Shown here piece after piece: positions 8,746-17,001 of a stretch of DNA of 46,235 nucleotides. This DNA is from Oscillospiraceae bacterium (GTDB lineage Bacteria; Bacillota; Clostridia; Oscillospirales; Ruminococcaceae): contig CAAGBS010000045.1 of the NCBI GenBank assembly GCA_900768125.1, positions 1 through 46,235 of the forward strand. The letters are read 5' to 3'. The notes under the pieces were generated by a model. It was not told the origin of the DNA. It saw only the letters and a list, made by a program, of their open reading frames with translations, and did not search any database. Every line of letters starts with the position of its first letter. Position 1 is the stretch's first letter. The position numbers and the translations under genes were made by a program.

Positions 8746-10343
8746 ACCGCCTTTCCGGACTCAGCCGTGCCGCCCGACTGCGCCGCAAGCTTTTCGTTCG
8801 CCCACATCAGGAAGCGCGTTTTCAGCAGCACGCAGTCCGAATCAGCGCTGCCGCCAAGCACACCTATCTCCTCGGCGGTGAGCAGCTTCGCATAACCGCA
8901 CTGACACAGGAACGCAGTCAGCAGTTCATGCTCCCGGACTGCTTCCCGACTGGCTATCAGGGCGCAGCCCTGCTCCACCGCGATATCCGAAGCGGAAAAT
9001 CTGCTGATGTACTCCGCCAGGCGCTCCGCGAGCCTGCGTTCGTCCGCTGAGCCGTAGCTTCCTCCGGCGGAAAATTCGCCCAGCTGGAGCGCTCCGGCGA
9101 TATTCTGCTCGAAGAAACTGTCGTCCCGACCCGCCGCCTGTACTGTATCCCGGGCGGTGAGCACGCTTTTCTTCCGAACATATATAACTGCGGCGGCAAG
9201 CGAGAGGTAGTCCGTCAGCAGCGCCAGCGCGAGCGACACCGCCGCCACCGTGCTGAAATCCACGAAAACCGACCTCAGCGGGAGCGTGTAAATATTTTCC
9301 ACCGGATAATTTTCCGCGCTGACTTCCCCGCCGGAGGCATTGAGAGTATCACAAGCCTCAGAGATGACTCTCAGCATTTCCTCACGGACTGCGGCGGGCG
9401 TTCTGCCGTCTGAAAGCTCCCCGTAGCCGGGAAGCTCCGGGCTTACCTCCGGCTCGTCCGCAGCGTACTCCAGCCGCTCGCCGGTGAGCCTTTCGTAAAG
9501 CGAGAACACACGCTCTGCTGCCGACCGGTTTCCGGCAAGCATTTCAGCGCGCAGCTGCTCTGCCGAGGAATAAAATCCGCTGTCCGAAGCACCGATAACG
9601 CCCTCTATCAGCGACATCTCGGCGGTTATCTCAGCAGCGCGCTCCGCAAGTTCGGCTTCGCTGGACAGACCGTATCTCCCGAGAAGCGACTGCACCTCGG
9701 TGTTTTCCGCGGCGGCGGTGCCCTGGGATAATCCGGCTATGTACGCCTGATATGCCGCGGCGTAGTCCTCGTATGTCGCGTAATTCCAGCGGGAGGGCGC
9801 GGTCATTCCCGAGGATAGCCCGCCGCCGTCAACTGCGGAAAGCTGCTCCGCAAGGCTGTCGAGCGAGGCTTTCTGCGAGGTAAGCTCCGTGTAGCGGCTT
9901 ATCGCAGAATTGACTGCGCGGTCGATGGCGGCAGTGCTGTCGGCGCTTCTCTCAGCATTCAGCCGCTCGGCTTCCGCGCCGAGTTCCGATGAATAGGAAC
10001 TGTAGGTCCTCTGCAAATATACTGTCGGCGGGTCCACCGCGCTGTATATTCCGACGAACGAAAAATAGTTGGAGCACAGCAGCGCAAGCAGCAGTGCAAT
10101 AAGTTTCCCCGCGCCGGCGCTGTTCCTGATGGAGTTCGCCGCGAAATACACCACCGACTGCACCGCAGCCGCGAAAAACAGCGGTGCAAGCGGGAACGCA
10201 GAGGAAAAATATACCTCTGCGCCCTGCCATGTGGTCACGAACGATATTATCTGCAGCAGCAGCGAGGTCAGCGCCGCCGTTATCATCAGCGCATTTTCGC
10301 TGAATATCGCAAGCTCCCGCCGCGCCGAACGCCGCTTACGCAT
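8742..10343 (-). CDS. Unrecognised membrane protein with large extracytoplasmic coiled-coil region
   Basis: This 533-residue protein shows no family that I know. Three TM segments near the N-terminus (about 17-40, 47-70, 80-100) precede an Ala/Glu/Ser-rich region (about 112-355) that looks helical and coiled-coil-like and should face outside. A fourth TM (about 362-392) and a cytoplasmic C-terminal domain of about 140 residues follow. The latter begins with Arg-Lys-Lys and includes a segment like RRLAERLAEYISRF. Codon 1 overlaps the histidine kinase stop by 8 bases. The layout resembles DUF4407-type membrane coiled-coil proteins, but I cannot confirm this. Co-translation with VanRS-like regulators suggests a cell-envelope function. 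Confidence 0.7.
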   Translation of the reverse strand: MRKRRSARRELAIFSENALMITAALTSLLLQIISFVTTWQGAEVYFSSAFPLAPLFFAAAVQSVVYFAANSIRNSAGAGKLIALLLALLCSNYFSFVGIYSAVDPPTVYLQRTYSSYSSELGAEAERLNAERSADSTAAIDRAVNSAISRYTELTSQKASLDSLAEQLSAVDGGGLSSGMTAPSRWNYATYEDYAAAYQAYIAGLSQGTAAAENTEVQSLLGRYGLSSEAELAERAAEITAEMSLIEGVIGASDSGFYSSAEQLRAEMLAGNRSAAERVFSLYERLTGERLEYAADEPEVSPELPGYGELSDGRTPAAVREEMLRVISEACDTLNASGGEVSAENYPVENIYTLPLRSVFVDFSTVAAVSLALALLTDYLSLAAAVIYVRKKSVLTARDTVQAAGRDDSFFEQNIAGALQLGEFSAGGSYGSADERRLAERLAEYISRFSASDIAVEQGCALIASREAVREHELLTAFLCQCGYAKLLTAEEIGVLGGSADSDCVLLKTRFLMWANEKLAAQSGGTAESGKAV

Positions 10344-12372
10344 CAGCCGTCACCGCCGCTTTTTCCTCAGCGGGAGCCGCCAGCGGAAATTCCAGCATTA
10401 CCTTGAACATATCGCCGTCTATGTCGATATCAAATCTGCCTCCGCAGGCTATCGTGAAGCCCTGCGCGATGGACAGCCCCAGACCGCTTCCCTCGGTCGT
10501 GCGCGCCTTGTCGCCGCGGGCGAAGCGTTCGAGTATCTCCTCCTTGGTGAAATCCATCTCGTAAGCCGCGATATTCTTTATAGTGAGCACAGCGGTTATG
10601 TCGTTCTTTTCAAGCGTGAAGTAGATGCGCGTGCCTTTCATGGAGTATTTCAGCGCGTTGTCCATAAGGTTCTGAATGACCCTGTACAGCCGCTTCCCGT
10701 CGCTTATCACCTCGACCGGCGGCTCGCATATCGCAGTCTTCACCGCAAGACCCGCCGACTGTATCTTGTCCTCCATTTCGGCAAGCGACTGATTCGCGAG
10801 CCTTGTGAGGTCTATGCGCTCCTGCTGAACGGTTATTTCTCCGCTGGTGGTCTTCGCAAGCTCGAAAACATCAGAAACGATGTGCTTCAGCCGCTCGGAT
10901 TTCTGCTGCAGGACAGCCACATACTCCGCCGCCTGGGGCGAAAGCTGCTCCCTTGAAAGCAGGTCGATATAGCTGATTATCGAGGTCAGCGGGGTCTTCA
11001 GGTCGTGGGAGACGTTCGTGATGAGTTCTATTTTCGTGCGCTCGGCCTTCACGCCCTCCTCTATCCCGCGGCGGTAGCCGTCCGCGAGCCTGCTCAGCGC
11101 CTCGCAGCTTGCGGTATACGGAGAGTTCTTGCTAAGCTCAGGGTCGTAGGCGTAGTTTCCGCCGGCTATCTCGCGTATCTGCTGTTCAAGCTTCGCTTCG
11201 TCACGGGTGACGAGGTATCTTCCGTAGATGAAAAGCCCCAGCGCTATCACCCACACAACGACCCAGAACACCGCAATACCGTCAATAAAGTTGGTCTTCG
11301 CGATAAGGAAAAGCGCGAAAAGCAGCAGCGAAGTCCCGATGAAAACCGCGTCCAGGAAAATGAATTTCTTCGCTGCGCGGTCCGTTTTGTAAAGCTCCCC
11401 GGTGAAGAACTCCCGTATCGCTTTCCAGACCGCCAGCAGCGCCCTGCCGACCGCCCGTAGCGCTTTCCAGACGTAGAGAAATACCCAGTATATAAGGAAG
11501 CCTTTCGCTGTATTCTTGTTCTTCACCCTTATGCTGAGGCTTACCGCAACGTATGTCAGCAGCCCCGCGAATCCCATCAGGCAGGCGCCGTACAGCGCAA
11601 GCGAAAGATAGCTGTTCACGCTGTTAACGAATCCGACCTGCGCTGTATAGTAGGAAGAATATATCATATTCCGGGGGTCGGTCCTTGACATCGCCGAAAT
11701 AAGCATCGTGTACATGCAGAGTATCGCCACGGACGGCTCGAACCACAGCTTGAAGAATCCGGGGAACGTTACCGTGCCGTCCGCCTTTTCGCCCGCTACC
11801 CTTATCAGCATTATGAGCGCGGCAGCAGCGACAAGTAACAGCACGCCGTCCGAAATAATGATTATCCGCATGTTCCGCTGGGTTATGTACCAGTTGGTGC
11901 ACAGATAGTCATATCTTGTCTCGGTGATACCGACCTTGTAGCTTACGCCCTCGTCAACTTCGAAATATGAATACTGAAAAGCGGAGGGTATCAAGCTGTC
12001 GTCAGAAGCAAGCCGACCGTCTTCGTCTATGTAGAACGAAACGCGGTAATTCTCATTCTTTGATTTGAAGTTCAGCGTCCTGGTACGGATATCATAGTAG
12101 TAATCAAGGTCTATCTTTTTTCCGGTCTTATAGTAATTTTCGTAGGCGTCCTTCGCCTGGTATATCATATCTCTGATCTCCAGGGAATACGTCTGCGACT
12201 CCTCGAACCTGCTGCATGTAAGCACGTCCATCGCCAGATTGCGGCTGTAATAATTGCTCTCCGGAATGTACCCCGTTATCGCGCCGACAGCCGCCGCGCA
12301 GCCCAGCACTATCAGCAGCAGGAGCGCCTTAAAGCCCCCGCTGCGGCTGAATTTTCTCCATTTTGTATCCAA
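10336..12372 (-). CDS. Sensor histidine kinase with multi-pass membrane domain
   Basis: This is a sensor kinase of 678 residues. TM1 (about 14-34) is followed by an extracytoplasmic domain (about 35-165), then further TM segments (about 171-192, 212-228, 255-280, 340-358, 366-385). The HAMP-like stretch leads to HisKA with His456 in NVSHDLKTPLTS and a HATPase domain (N-box NLMDNALKYS, G-box GSGLGLSIAQG). This is the layout of clostridial VanS-like kinases with an enlarged membrane part. The start is TTG, inside the 3' end of the response regulator gene (44-base overlap), which forces coupled expression. It is followed by two unknown membrane proteins in the same operon. Confidence 0.93.
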   Translation of the reverse strand: MDTKWRKFSRSGGFKALLLLIVLGCAAAVGAITGYIPESNYYSRNLAMDVLTCSRFEESQTYSLEIRDMIYQAKDAYENYYKTGKKIDLDYYYDIRTRTLNFKSKNENYRVSFYIDEDGRLASDDSLIPSAFQYSYFEVDEGVSYKVGITETRYDYLCTNWYITQRNMRIIIISDGVLLLVAAAALIMLIRVAGEKADGTVTFPGFFKLWFEPSVAILCMYTMLISAMSRTDPRNMIYSSYYTAQVGFVNSVNSYLSLALYGACLMGFAGLLTYVAVSLSIRVKNKNTAKGFLIYWVFLYVWKALRAVGRALLAVWKAIREFFTGELYKTDRAAKKFIFLDAVFIGTSLLLFALFLIAKTNFIDGIAVFWVVVWVIALGLFIYGRYLVTRDEAKLEQQIREIAGGNYAYDPELSKNSPYTASCEALSRLADGYRRGIEEGVKAERTKIELITNVSHDLKTPLTSIISYIDLLSREQLSPQAAEYVAVLQQKSERLKHIVSDVFELAKTTSGEITVQQERIDLTRLANQSLAEMEDKIQSAGLAVKTAICEPPVEVISDGKRLYRVIQNLMDNALKYSMKGTRIYFTLEKNDITAVLTIKNIAAYEMDFTKEEILERFARGDKARTTEGSGLGLSIAQGFTIACGGRFDIDIDGDMFKVMLEFPLAAPAEEKAAVTADA

Positions 12373-13048
12373 TTCCCCACACCACCTTTAAATATCTCGG
12401 CTCGTTCGGATTTATCTCGATCTTCTCGCGTATCCTGCGGATATGCACCATGATCGTATTCTCGACCGAATATGCCGTCTCGTTCCATACTCTCTCGTAA
12501 ATTTCCTCCGCTGAGAACACCCTGCCGGGGTTCGACATCAGCAGTTCGACTATGCGGTACTCCTTCGGGGTGAGCTTCACCGGCTCGCCATCAACCTCCA
12601 GCATACGCTGCTCACGGTGTAGAAGAAGCCCTCCCAGCGCGACATCGCTGCCGCCGGAGCGGTTTGCGAAATCACCGAGCGTCATGTAGCGCCGCAGCTG
12701 CGACTTCACCCTTGCGATAAGCTCAGCGGGCGAAAACGGCTTGGTAACGTAGTCGTCGGCGCCGACCGAAAGCCCGAGTATCTTGTCGCTTTCCTCGGTC
12801 TTCGCCGAAAGCATTATCACCGGAATATTCCGCTCCGTGCGAATTTTTATCGTTGCGGAGATACCGTCCATCTCCGGCATCATGATATCAATGATGATGA
12901 GATGTATCTCCCCGTCCGAGAGCCGCTCCACCGCTTCTCTGCCGTTATATGCAGGCACGGCTTCGATACCCTCGCGCTCAAGCAGCCGGACTATCGCCGC
13001 GACTATCTCGCGGTCGTCGTCGACCACGAGCACACGCTGTTTATCCAA
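12329..13048 (-). CDS. OmpR/VanR-like response regulator
   Basis: This 239-residue DNA-binding regulator has a receiver domain with DDDRE (10-14), phospho-acceptor Asp54 in IIDIMMPEMDG and Lys in VTKPFSP. The C-terminal winged helix (about 135-235) includes LTPKEYRIVELLMSN and ENTIMVHIRRIREKI, as in VanR/SrrA types. The start is TTG at 13048 with a strong AAGGAGG site 7 bases upstream. It is the first gene of a four-gene operon (regulator, kinase, two membrane proteins). The divergent region to ldhA has tandem TTACAA-like repeats suited to this class of regulator. No vanA ligase or vanX is present, so this is not a vancomycin resistance cluster. Confidence 0.94.
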   Translation of the reverse strand: MDKQRVLVVDDDREIVAAIVRLLEREGIEAVPAYNGREAVERLSDGEIHLIIIDIMMPEMDGISATIKIRTERNIPVIMLSAKTEESDKILGLSVGADDYVTKPFSPAELIARVKSQLRRYMTLGDFANRSGGSDVALGGLLLHREQRMLEVDGEPVKLTPKEYRIVELLMSNPGRVFSAEEIYERVWNETAYSVENTIMVHIRRIREKIEINPNEPRYLKVVWGIGYKMEKIQPQRGL

Positions 13049-13078
13049 CTCAACGCCTCCTTTTTTCCTGATGATTTG

Positions 13079-13135
13079 ATTATACAGTGCATTTCTTACA
13101 AAAGAATCGACATAAATCTTACAAAAATCTTAAAT
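13079..13135. promoter_or_regulatory. Divergent regulatory region with 11-12 bp tandem repeats
   Basis: Hexamers starting at 13096 (TTACAA), 13107 (TCGACA), 13119 (TTACAA) and 13130 (TTAAAT) are spaced by 11, 12 and 11 bases, like a PhoP/PhoB box. The 10-mer TCTTACAAAA is exactly repeated at 13094 and 13117. On the minus strand a TATAAT (13079-13084) has only a poor -35, which lies inside the repeats, as expected for an activator-dependent, autoregulated promoter. The nearby divergent ldhA-pdaA pair could share the control. Confidence 0.45.
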
Positions 13136-13196
13136 AGCATATTTTGCGCCGCTTCGGCAACAATATTCGCAGAAAACCGCTGCAAGGAGAGATAAA

Positions 13197-14186
13197 ATGG
13201 AACGTATCGCTTTTTTCGACACCAAGCCCTACGACCGCATATGGTTCGACAGGCTGAACAAAAGCTATGAAATAGAATACTTTGAAAGCCGCCTGCGCCC
13301 GGAATCAGTCAGGCTCGCGGAGGGCTGCCGCGCGGTCTGCGCATTCGTAAACGACGATATCGGCGCTTCTACAGTGCGCTCCCTCGCGGACATGGGTGTG
13401 GGACTGGTCGCGATGAGGTGCGCAGGCTACAATAACGTAGCGCTGGAGGAAGCTGCCGGGAAGCTTCGCGTGGTGCGGGTGCCGGCGTATTCCCCCTACG
13501 CTGTCGCGGAGCACGCCATGGGAATGATACTCATGCTCAACCGCAAGCTGCACAAGGCGTATATCCGCACCCGTGACTTCAATTTCAGCCTTAACGGGCT
13601 GATAGGCTTCGACCTCCACGGAAAGACCGCCGGAGTCGTCGGCACGGGTAAAATCGGGCGCGCATTCATAGACATCTGCCGCGGATTCGGAATGGAGGTC
13701 ATCGCAAACGACCCTTTCCCCGCCGAGGGGAGCGGAATAAACTACGTCACCCGCGAGGAGCTTTTCCGGCGCTCGGATATAATCTCGCTGCACTGTCCCC
13801 TGACCGAGGACACGCGGTATATCGTCAACGCGCAGGCGCTTTCGCTCATGAAGCCGGATACGCTCATCGTGAACACCTCGCGCGGCAAGCTGATAGACAG
13901 CGAAGCGCTGCTGGACGCGCTCAACGAAAAGCGGATAGGCGGCGCGGCGCTCGACGTCTACGAGGAGGAGACCGGGCTGTTCTTCGAGGACAACTCCGAC
14001 CGCATAGTCACTGACGAGACCCTGTCGCTGCTGGTATCGCGGCCAAACGTGCTGATAACCTCGCACCAGGCTTTCCTGACCCGGGAAGCGCTTCAGAGTA
14101 TCGCCGAAACAACGCTCGGCAGCATAAGCGACTATTTCGCCGGACGTGAACTGAAATATGAAATAAGGTGGGATAAGAATGGATAG
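13197..14186 (+). CDS. ldhA: D-lactate dehydrogenase (LdhA-like)
   Basis: This is an NADH-dependent D-2-hydroxyacid dehydrogenase of 329 residues, reducing pyruvate to D-lactate. The sequence follows fermentative LdhA closely along its length: AFVNDD, RCAGYNN, VRVPAYSPYAVAEHA, the NAD motif GTGKIG (about 149-154), catalytic Arg in VNTSRGKLID, Glu in DVYEEE and His in SHQAFLT. The AAGGAG site is ideal for the ATG at 13197. The gene overlaps the pdaA-like gene by 8 bases. It could supply fermentation balance or D-lactate for cell-wall precursors. The LdhA-type motifs favour fermentation over VanH. Confidence 0.92.
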   Translation: MERIAFFDTKPYDRIWFDRLNKSYEIEYFESRLRPESVRLAEGCRAVCAFVNDDIGASTVRSLADMGVGLVAMRCAGYNNVALEEAAGKLRVVRVPAYSPYAVAEHAMGMILMLNRKLHKAYIRTRDFNFSLNGLIGFDLHGKTAGVVGTGKIGRAFIDICRGFGMEVIANDPFPAEGSGINYVTREELFRRSDIISLHCPLTEDTRYIVNAQALSLMKPDTLIVNTSRGKLIDSEALLDALNEKRIGGAALDVYEEETGLFFEDNSDRIVTDETLSLLVSRPNVLITSHQAFLTREALQSIAETTLGSISDYFAGRELKYEIRWDKNG

Positions 14187-14940
14187 ATTTTATTCAATAG
14201 TGCTAGCAGCGGCGGTGGCAGCCGCACCGCCGCTGTCGGAATACTCAAGGTTCGAAAGCGCGGACAACACCAAGATAGCCTACGGAATGGGCGTTGAGAC
14301 CGACAGCAACAACCGCCCGGTGGGCGCGGTACGGGCACAGAAGCAGTACGGCGGCATGGGCGGTCTGTTCATAGGCGGAAGCGAGGAAAAGCGCCTGTGG
14401 CTCACGTTCGACGAGGGTTACGAGAACGGCTGCACCGCCGGGATACTCGACACGCTGAAAGAGAAGAACGTCCGCGCGGTGTTCTTTGTGACCTACGATT
14501 ACTGCAAGCGCAACCCGGAGCTTGTCCGGCGCATGATAGCCGAGGGACACACGGTCGGAAACCACACCTGGAGCCACCCATCCCTGCCGGAATGTTCCCC
14601 GGACGAGCTGTATTCAGAGCTTTCGCTGCTGCACGACTACGTAAAAAAAGAGTTCGGCTACGAGATGTATGTCATGCGGCCGCCGATGGGGGAGTTTTCT
14701 GAGCGCGTCCTCGCCTGCGCAAAGGAACTCGGCTACACCACCGTGCTGTGGAGCTTCGCCTACCCCGACTGGGACGTGAACAATCAGCCTGACAAGCAGG
14801 AAGCATTCAAAAAGATAACTGGGAAAACGCATAACGGCGCGGTTTATCTGCTCCACGCCGTTTCCGAAACTAATTCAGCTATTCTCGGTGATGTGATAGA
14901 TTTCTGGAAAGACAGCGGCTATTCAGTCTCGCCGATGTAA
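14179..14940 (+). CDS. pdaA: PdaA-like peptidoglycan N-acetylmuramic acid deacetylase
   Basis: This is a 253-residue polysaccharide deacetylase of the delta-lactam-biosynthetic type. An N-terminal hydrophobic stretch (about 5-20) suggests export. NodB motifs are TFDEGYENG (motif 1, metal and base Asp), HTVGNHTWSHP (motif 2, the HxxxH metal site), RPPMGEFSE (motif 3), and LLHAVS (motif 5). Its spacing and wording match B. subtilis PdaA, which makes muramic delta-lactam of spore cortex. Motif 1 has Glu where most NodB enzymes have Asp, as PdaA has Asn there. It has an AAGGTGG site and is translationally coupled to ldhA, an unusual partner. Its 3' end overlaps the convergent lipoprotein gene by 22 bases. 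Confidence 0.9.
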   Translation: MDRFYSIVLAAAVAAAPPLSEYSRFESADNTKIAYGMGVETDSNNRPVGAVRAQKQYGGMGGLFIGGSEEKRLWLTFDEGYENGCTAGILDTLKEKNVRAVFFVTYDYCKRNPELVRRMIAEGHTVGNHTWSHPSLPECSPDELYSELSLLHDYVKKEFGYEMYVMRPPMGEFSERVLACAKELGYTTVLWSFAYPDWDVNNQPDKQEAFKKITGKTHNGAVYLLHAVSETNSAILGDVIDFWKDSGYSVSPM

Positions 14941-15797
14941 GTGAATATCTCAGCAAGTCTGCCGGAGGGCCGCTCGAAACGCTGCGCGGGCACGAATTTT
15001 ATCTTCGCGCCGCCCGAGACCAGCCCTCCGAAAAGCTCGCTGCCGGAAATATCCGATTCTGTCAGGCTGTCGGCGGCTATTATATATTCGGGAGTGCCGG
15101 TGATATCATCGGCGCTCTCGCTGTATCCGGAAGCAGTGCAGAGATTTTCCCCGCAGAGGGAAAGCACCGCGCTTTCGAAAGTATCAGCGCCCGCCGCCGT
15201 CAGCTTGGGGGTTACATATATATAAGTGCCCAGGCTGACCCCGGAAGCGGCTTTTTCCAGTCCGCTGACTGCCTTTTCTGCGGCGGCTTTCCCGGCTTCC
15301 TCACCGGAGAATACCGTTTCTATCGCGCCATAGAGACTGCCGTATTCTTCGATAGTCTTAGGTGCGGTCAGTTCCACCACAGTTATCCCGGCGGTCTGGA
15401 GCGCGTAGTTTTCTCTCTCAGCAAGCGCGGAGGTCACGAAAAGCGCCTCCGGGTGGAGTTCGATAAGCCTGTCTATATCGGGATTTTCGCTGCTTCCGGC
15501 GGTCTGCGCGTCAAGCCCCTCGGGGTAATCGCAGTAGCGGCAGACTGCGGTGAGCTTATCAGAGTAGCCGAGTTCCGAAATTATCTCGGTCGCCGCCGGA
15601 GAAAGGCTCGCGGCGGCCGCGGGCGAGTGGTCTATCATCGTGCCGTCAGATAGCTTCACCGGGAACGCCTGCGGCTGCGCCTCGGAGGTCGTGCCGGAAA
15701 TTATTATCTCGGTCGGCGCGGAGGATGTCTCGCCGCCGCAGCCGGTGAGCAGCGCAGCAGCAAGAACTGCCGGTAATATCCGTGCGATTTTTCTCAT
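14919..15797 (-). CDS. ABC-type periplasmic-binding lipoprotein (cobalamin/iron class), no permease nearby
   Basis: This is a 292-residue surface lipoprotein of the BtuF/FepB-like Peripla_BP_2 family. The signal peptide ends at lipobox LTGC (Cys20). The family core starts at SLSPAATEIISELGYSDKL (about 65-83), followed by DIDRLIELHPEALFVTS (about 107-123). The likely ligand is a corrinoid or a siderophore/haem. No btuC/btuD-like permease or ATPase lies in the window, so it would have to use one encoded elsewhere. It is separated by one base from the upstream DUF815 gene. The last 22 bases overlap convergently with the pdaA-like gene. Confidence 0.85.
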   Translation of the reverse strand: MRKIARILPAVLAAALLTGCGGETSSAPTEIIISGTTSEAQPQAFPVKLSDGTMIDHSPAAAASLSPAATEIISELGYSDKLTAVCRYCDYPEGLDAQTAGSSENPDIDRLIELHPEALFVTSALAERENYALQTAGITVVELTAPKTIEEYGSLYGAIETVFSGEEAGKAAAEKAVSGLEKAASGVSLGTYIYVTPKLTAAGADTFESAVLSLCGENLCTASGYSESADDITGTPEYIIAADSLTESDISGSELFGGLVSGGAKIKFVPAQRFERPSGRLAEIFTYIGETE

Positions 15798-15798
15798 T

Positions 15799-17001
15799 TT
15801 AGTAATCCAATCCCAGTTCGATACGCGCGTTGAGCCAGTCCACGAACTGCCTTGCGATACGCGGGGAGCGCCCGCCGCGCTTCAGTGCGAAACGCTCGGC
15901 AGCCTGGGTAAGCTCATCGTCGTCTATCTCTATTCCCATGTCGTCTGCAAGCTGTCTTACGATGTCAAAGTATATCTCGCGGTTGGGCTGTGTGAACGTG
16001 ATGAACAGTCCGAAGCGGTCTGCAAGGGACATACTCTCGTCAACTGCGTCGCTCTTGTTCACGTCAGTTGCGGAGCGGTCCGCGTAGGTCTCCTTGATTA
16101 GCTTGCGGCGGTTTGTCGTAGCGTAGATAAGTATGTTGTCAGGGCGCGCGGAAAGGCTTCCGTCAAGCGTTGCCTTTAGTATTCCGAAGCGCTCGTCGTC
16201 CTGGGTGAACGTCAGGTCGTCGATGGTGACTATGAAATGCATCGGGATATCCTTGAGCATTGCGTACAGGTCGCCAAGCCCCGCTATCTCGGCTTTCGGA
16301 AGTTCTATCATGCGAAGCTGACCGTACTCGTTGAGGATAGCCTTTATAGTCGAGGACTTTCCGCAGCCGCGGTCGCCGTAGAGCAGCGCGTTCTGCGCTG
16401 GAAGCCCGTTCAGGAACGCTATGGTGTTCTCTACCACCTGGTTGCGCTGAAGTTCGTAATTTTTCAGATCGGTCAGCCTGATGGGGTCGATGTGCTCGAC
16501 TGGTATCAGCTTCCCGGCGCGGAACGTGAACGCCTTGTACTTCGCGAAATCGCCGGTACCGTTCTTCTGTGCGAACTTTATCAGGCGGTCGGCGGTGAGT
16601 GTGAACTTTCCGCTTTCGTACTCGGGGAGCGCGGCGTAGTCCGCCGTAGCGTCATCAATGGAGGAAAGCGCCTGCTTCACTGCGGCTGCGGTGTACTCCT
16701 TTACTATCTTCTTGATGAGCGCCAGGTCGTACGCAAGCGCTTTCTTGCGCGCTTCGTCCGGCTCCTTGACTATCTTCGCGAACAGCGGCGACTTTGAGTA
16801 CATCACCGCGTCGGTCAGGTACTCGCCGAGGGTCTTCCCGGTCATCAGCAGCTCGGACGTGATATTCGCGTAGCCCATCAGGCGCTGTTCCTCGGTCTTG
16901 TCGGGGTATAGCCAGTTTATTCCGCGCGCGAACAGCACATTCTCGTTGAACAGTTCCTGAAACACCATCAGCGGCGGTATTTTTTCTTCACAGATCTTCA
17001 T
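15799..17001 (-). CDS. DUF815 AAA+ ATPase
   Basis: This 400-residue protein of the DUF815 family has a P-loop ATPase in its C-terminal half. Walker A is GDRGCGKSS (about 208-216), Walker B is FIVTIDDLTF (about 255-264), and sensor 1 is YATTNRR (about 292-298). The N-terminal 180 residues are mostly helical and specific to the family. DUF815 proteins are common in Clostridia, but their role is unresolved. The start at 17001 has an AAGGAG site and overlaps the end of dus by 14 bases. It sits between dus and a binding lipoprotein in a tight minus-strand operon. Confidence 0.9.
   Translation of the reverse strand: MKICEEKIPPLMVFQELFNENVLFARGINWLYPDKTEEQRLMGYANITSELLMTGKTLGEYLTDAVMYSKSPLFAKIVKEPDEARKKALAYDLALIKKIVKEYTAAAVKQALSSIDDATADYAALPEYESGKFTLTADRLIKFAQKNGTGDFAKYKAFTFRAGKLIPVEHIDPIRLTDLKNYELQRNQVVENTIAFLNGLPAQNALLYGDRGCGKSSTIKAILNEYGQLRMIELPKAEIAGLGDLYAMLKDIPMHFIVTIDDLTFTQDDERFGILKATLDGSLSARPDNILIYATTNRRKLIKETYADRSATDVNKSDAVDESMSLADRFGLFITFTQPNREIYFDIVRQLADDMGIEIDDDELTQAAERFALKRGGRSPRIARQFVDWLNARIELGLDY

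Noticed and set aside
9000..10300. Several overlapping frames within the 533-residue membrane protein
   Set aside because: They overlap a frame with coherent membrane topology and coupled overlaps on both sides, and lack ribosome sites.
12329..14940. Vancomycin resistance (vanRSH) cluster
   Set aside because: The regulator and kinase are VanRS-like and a D-lactate dehydrogenase is divergent, but vanA/vanB ligase and vanX are missing and the dehydrogenase matches fermentative LdhA better than VanH.
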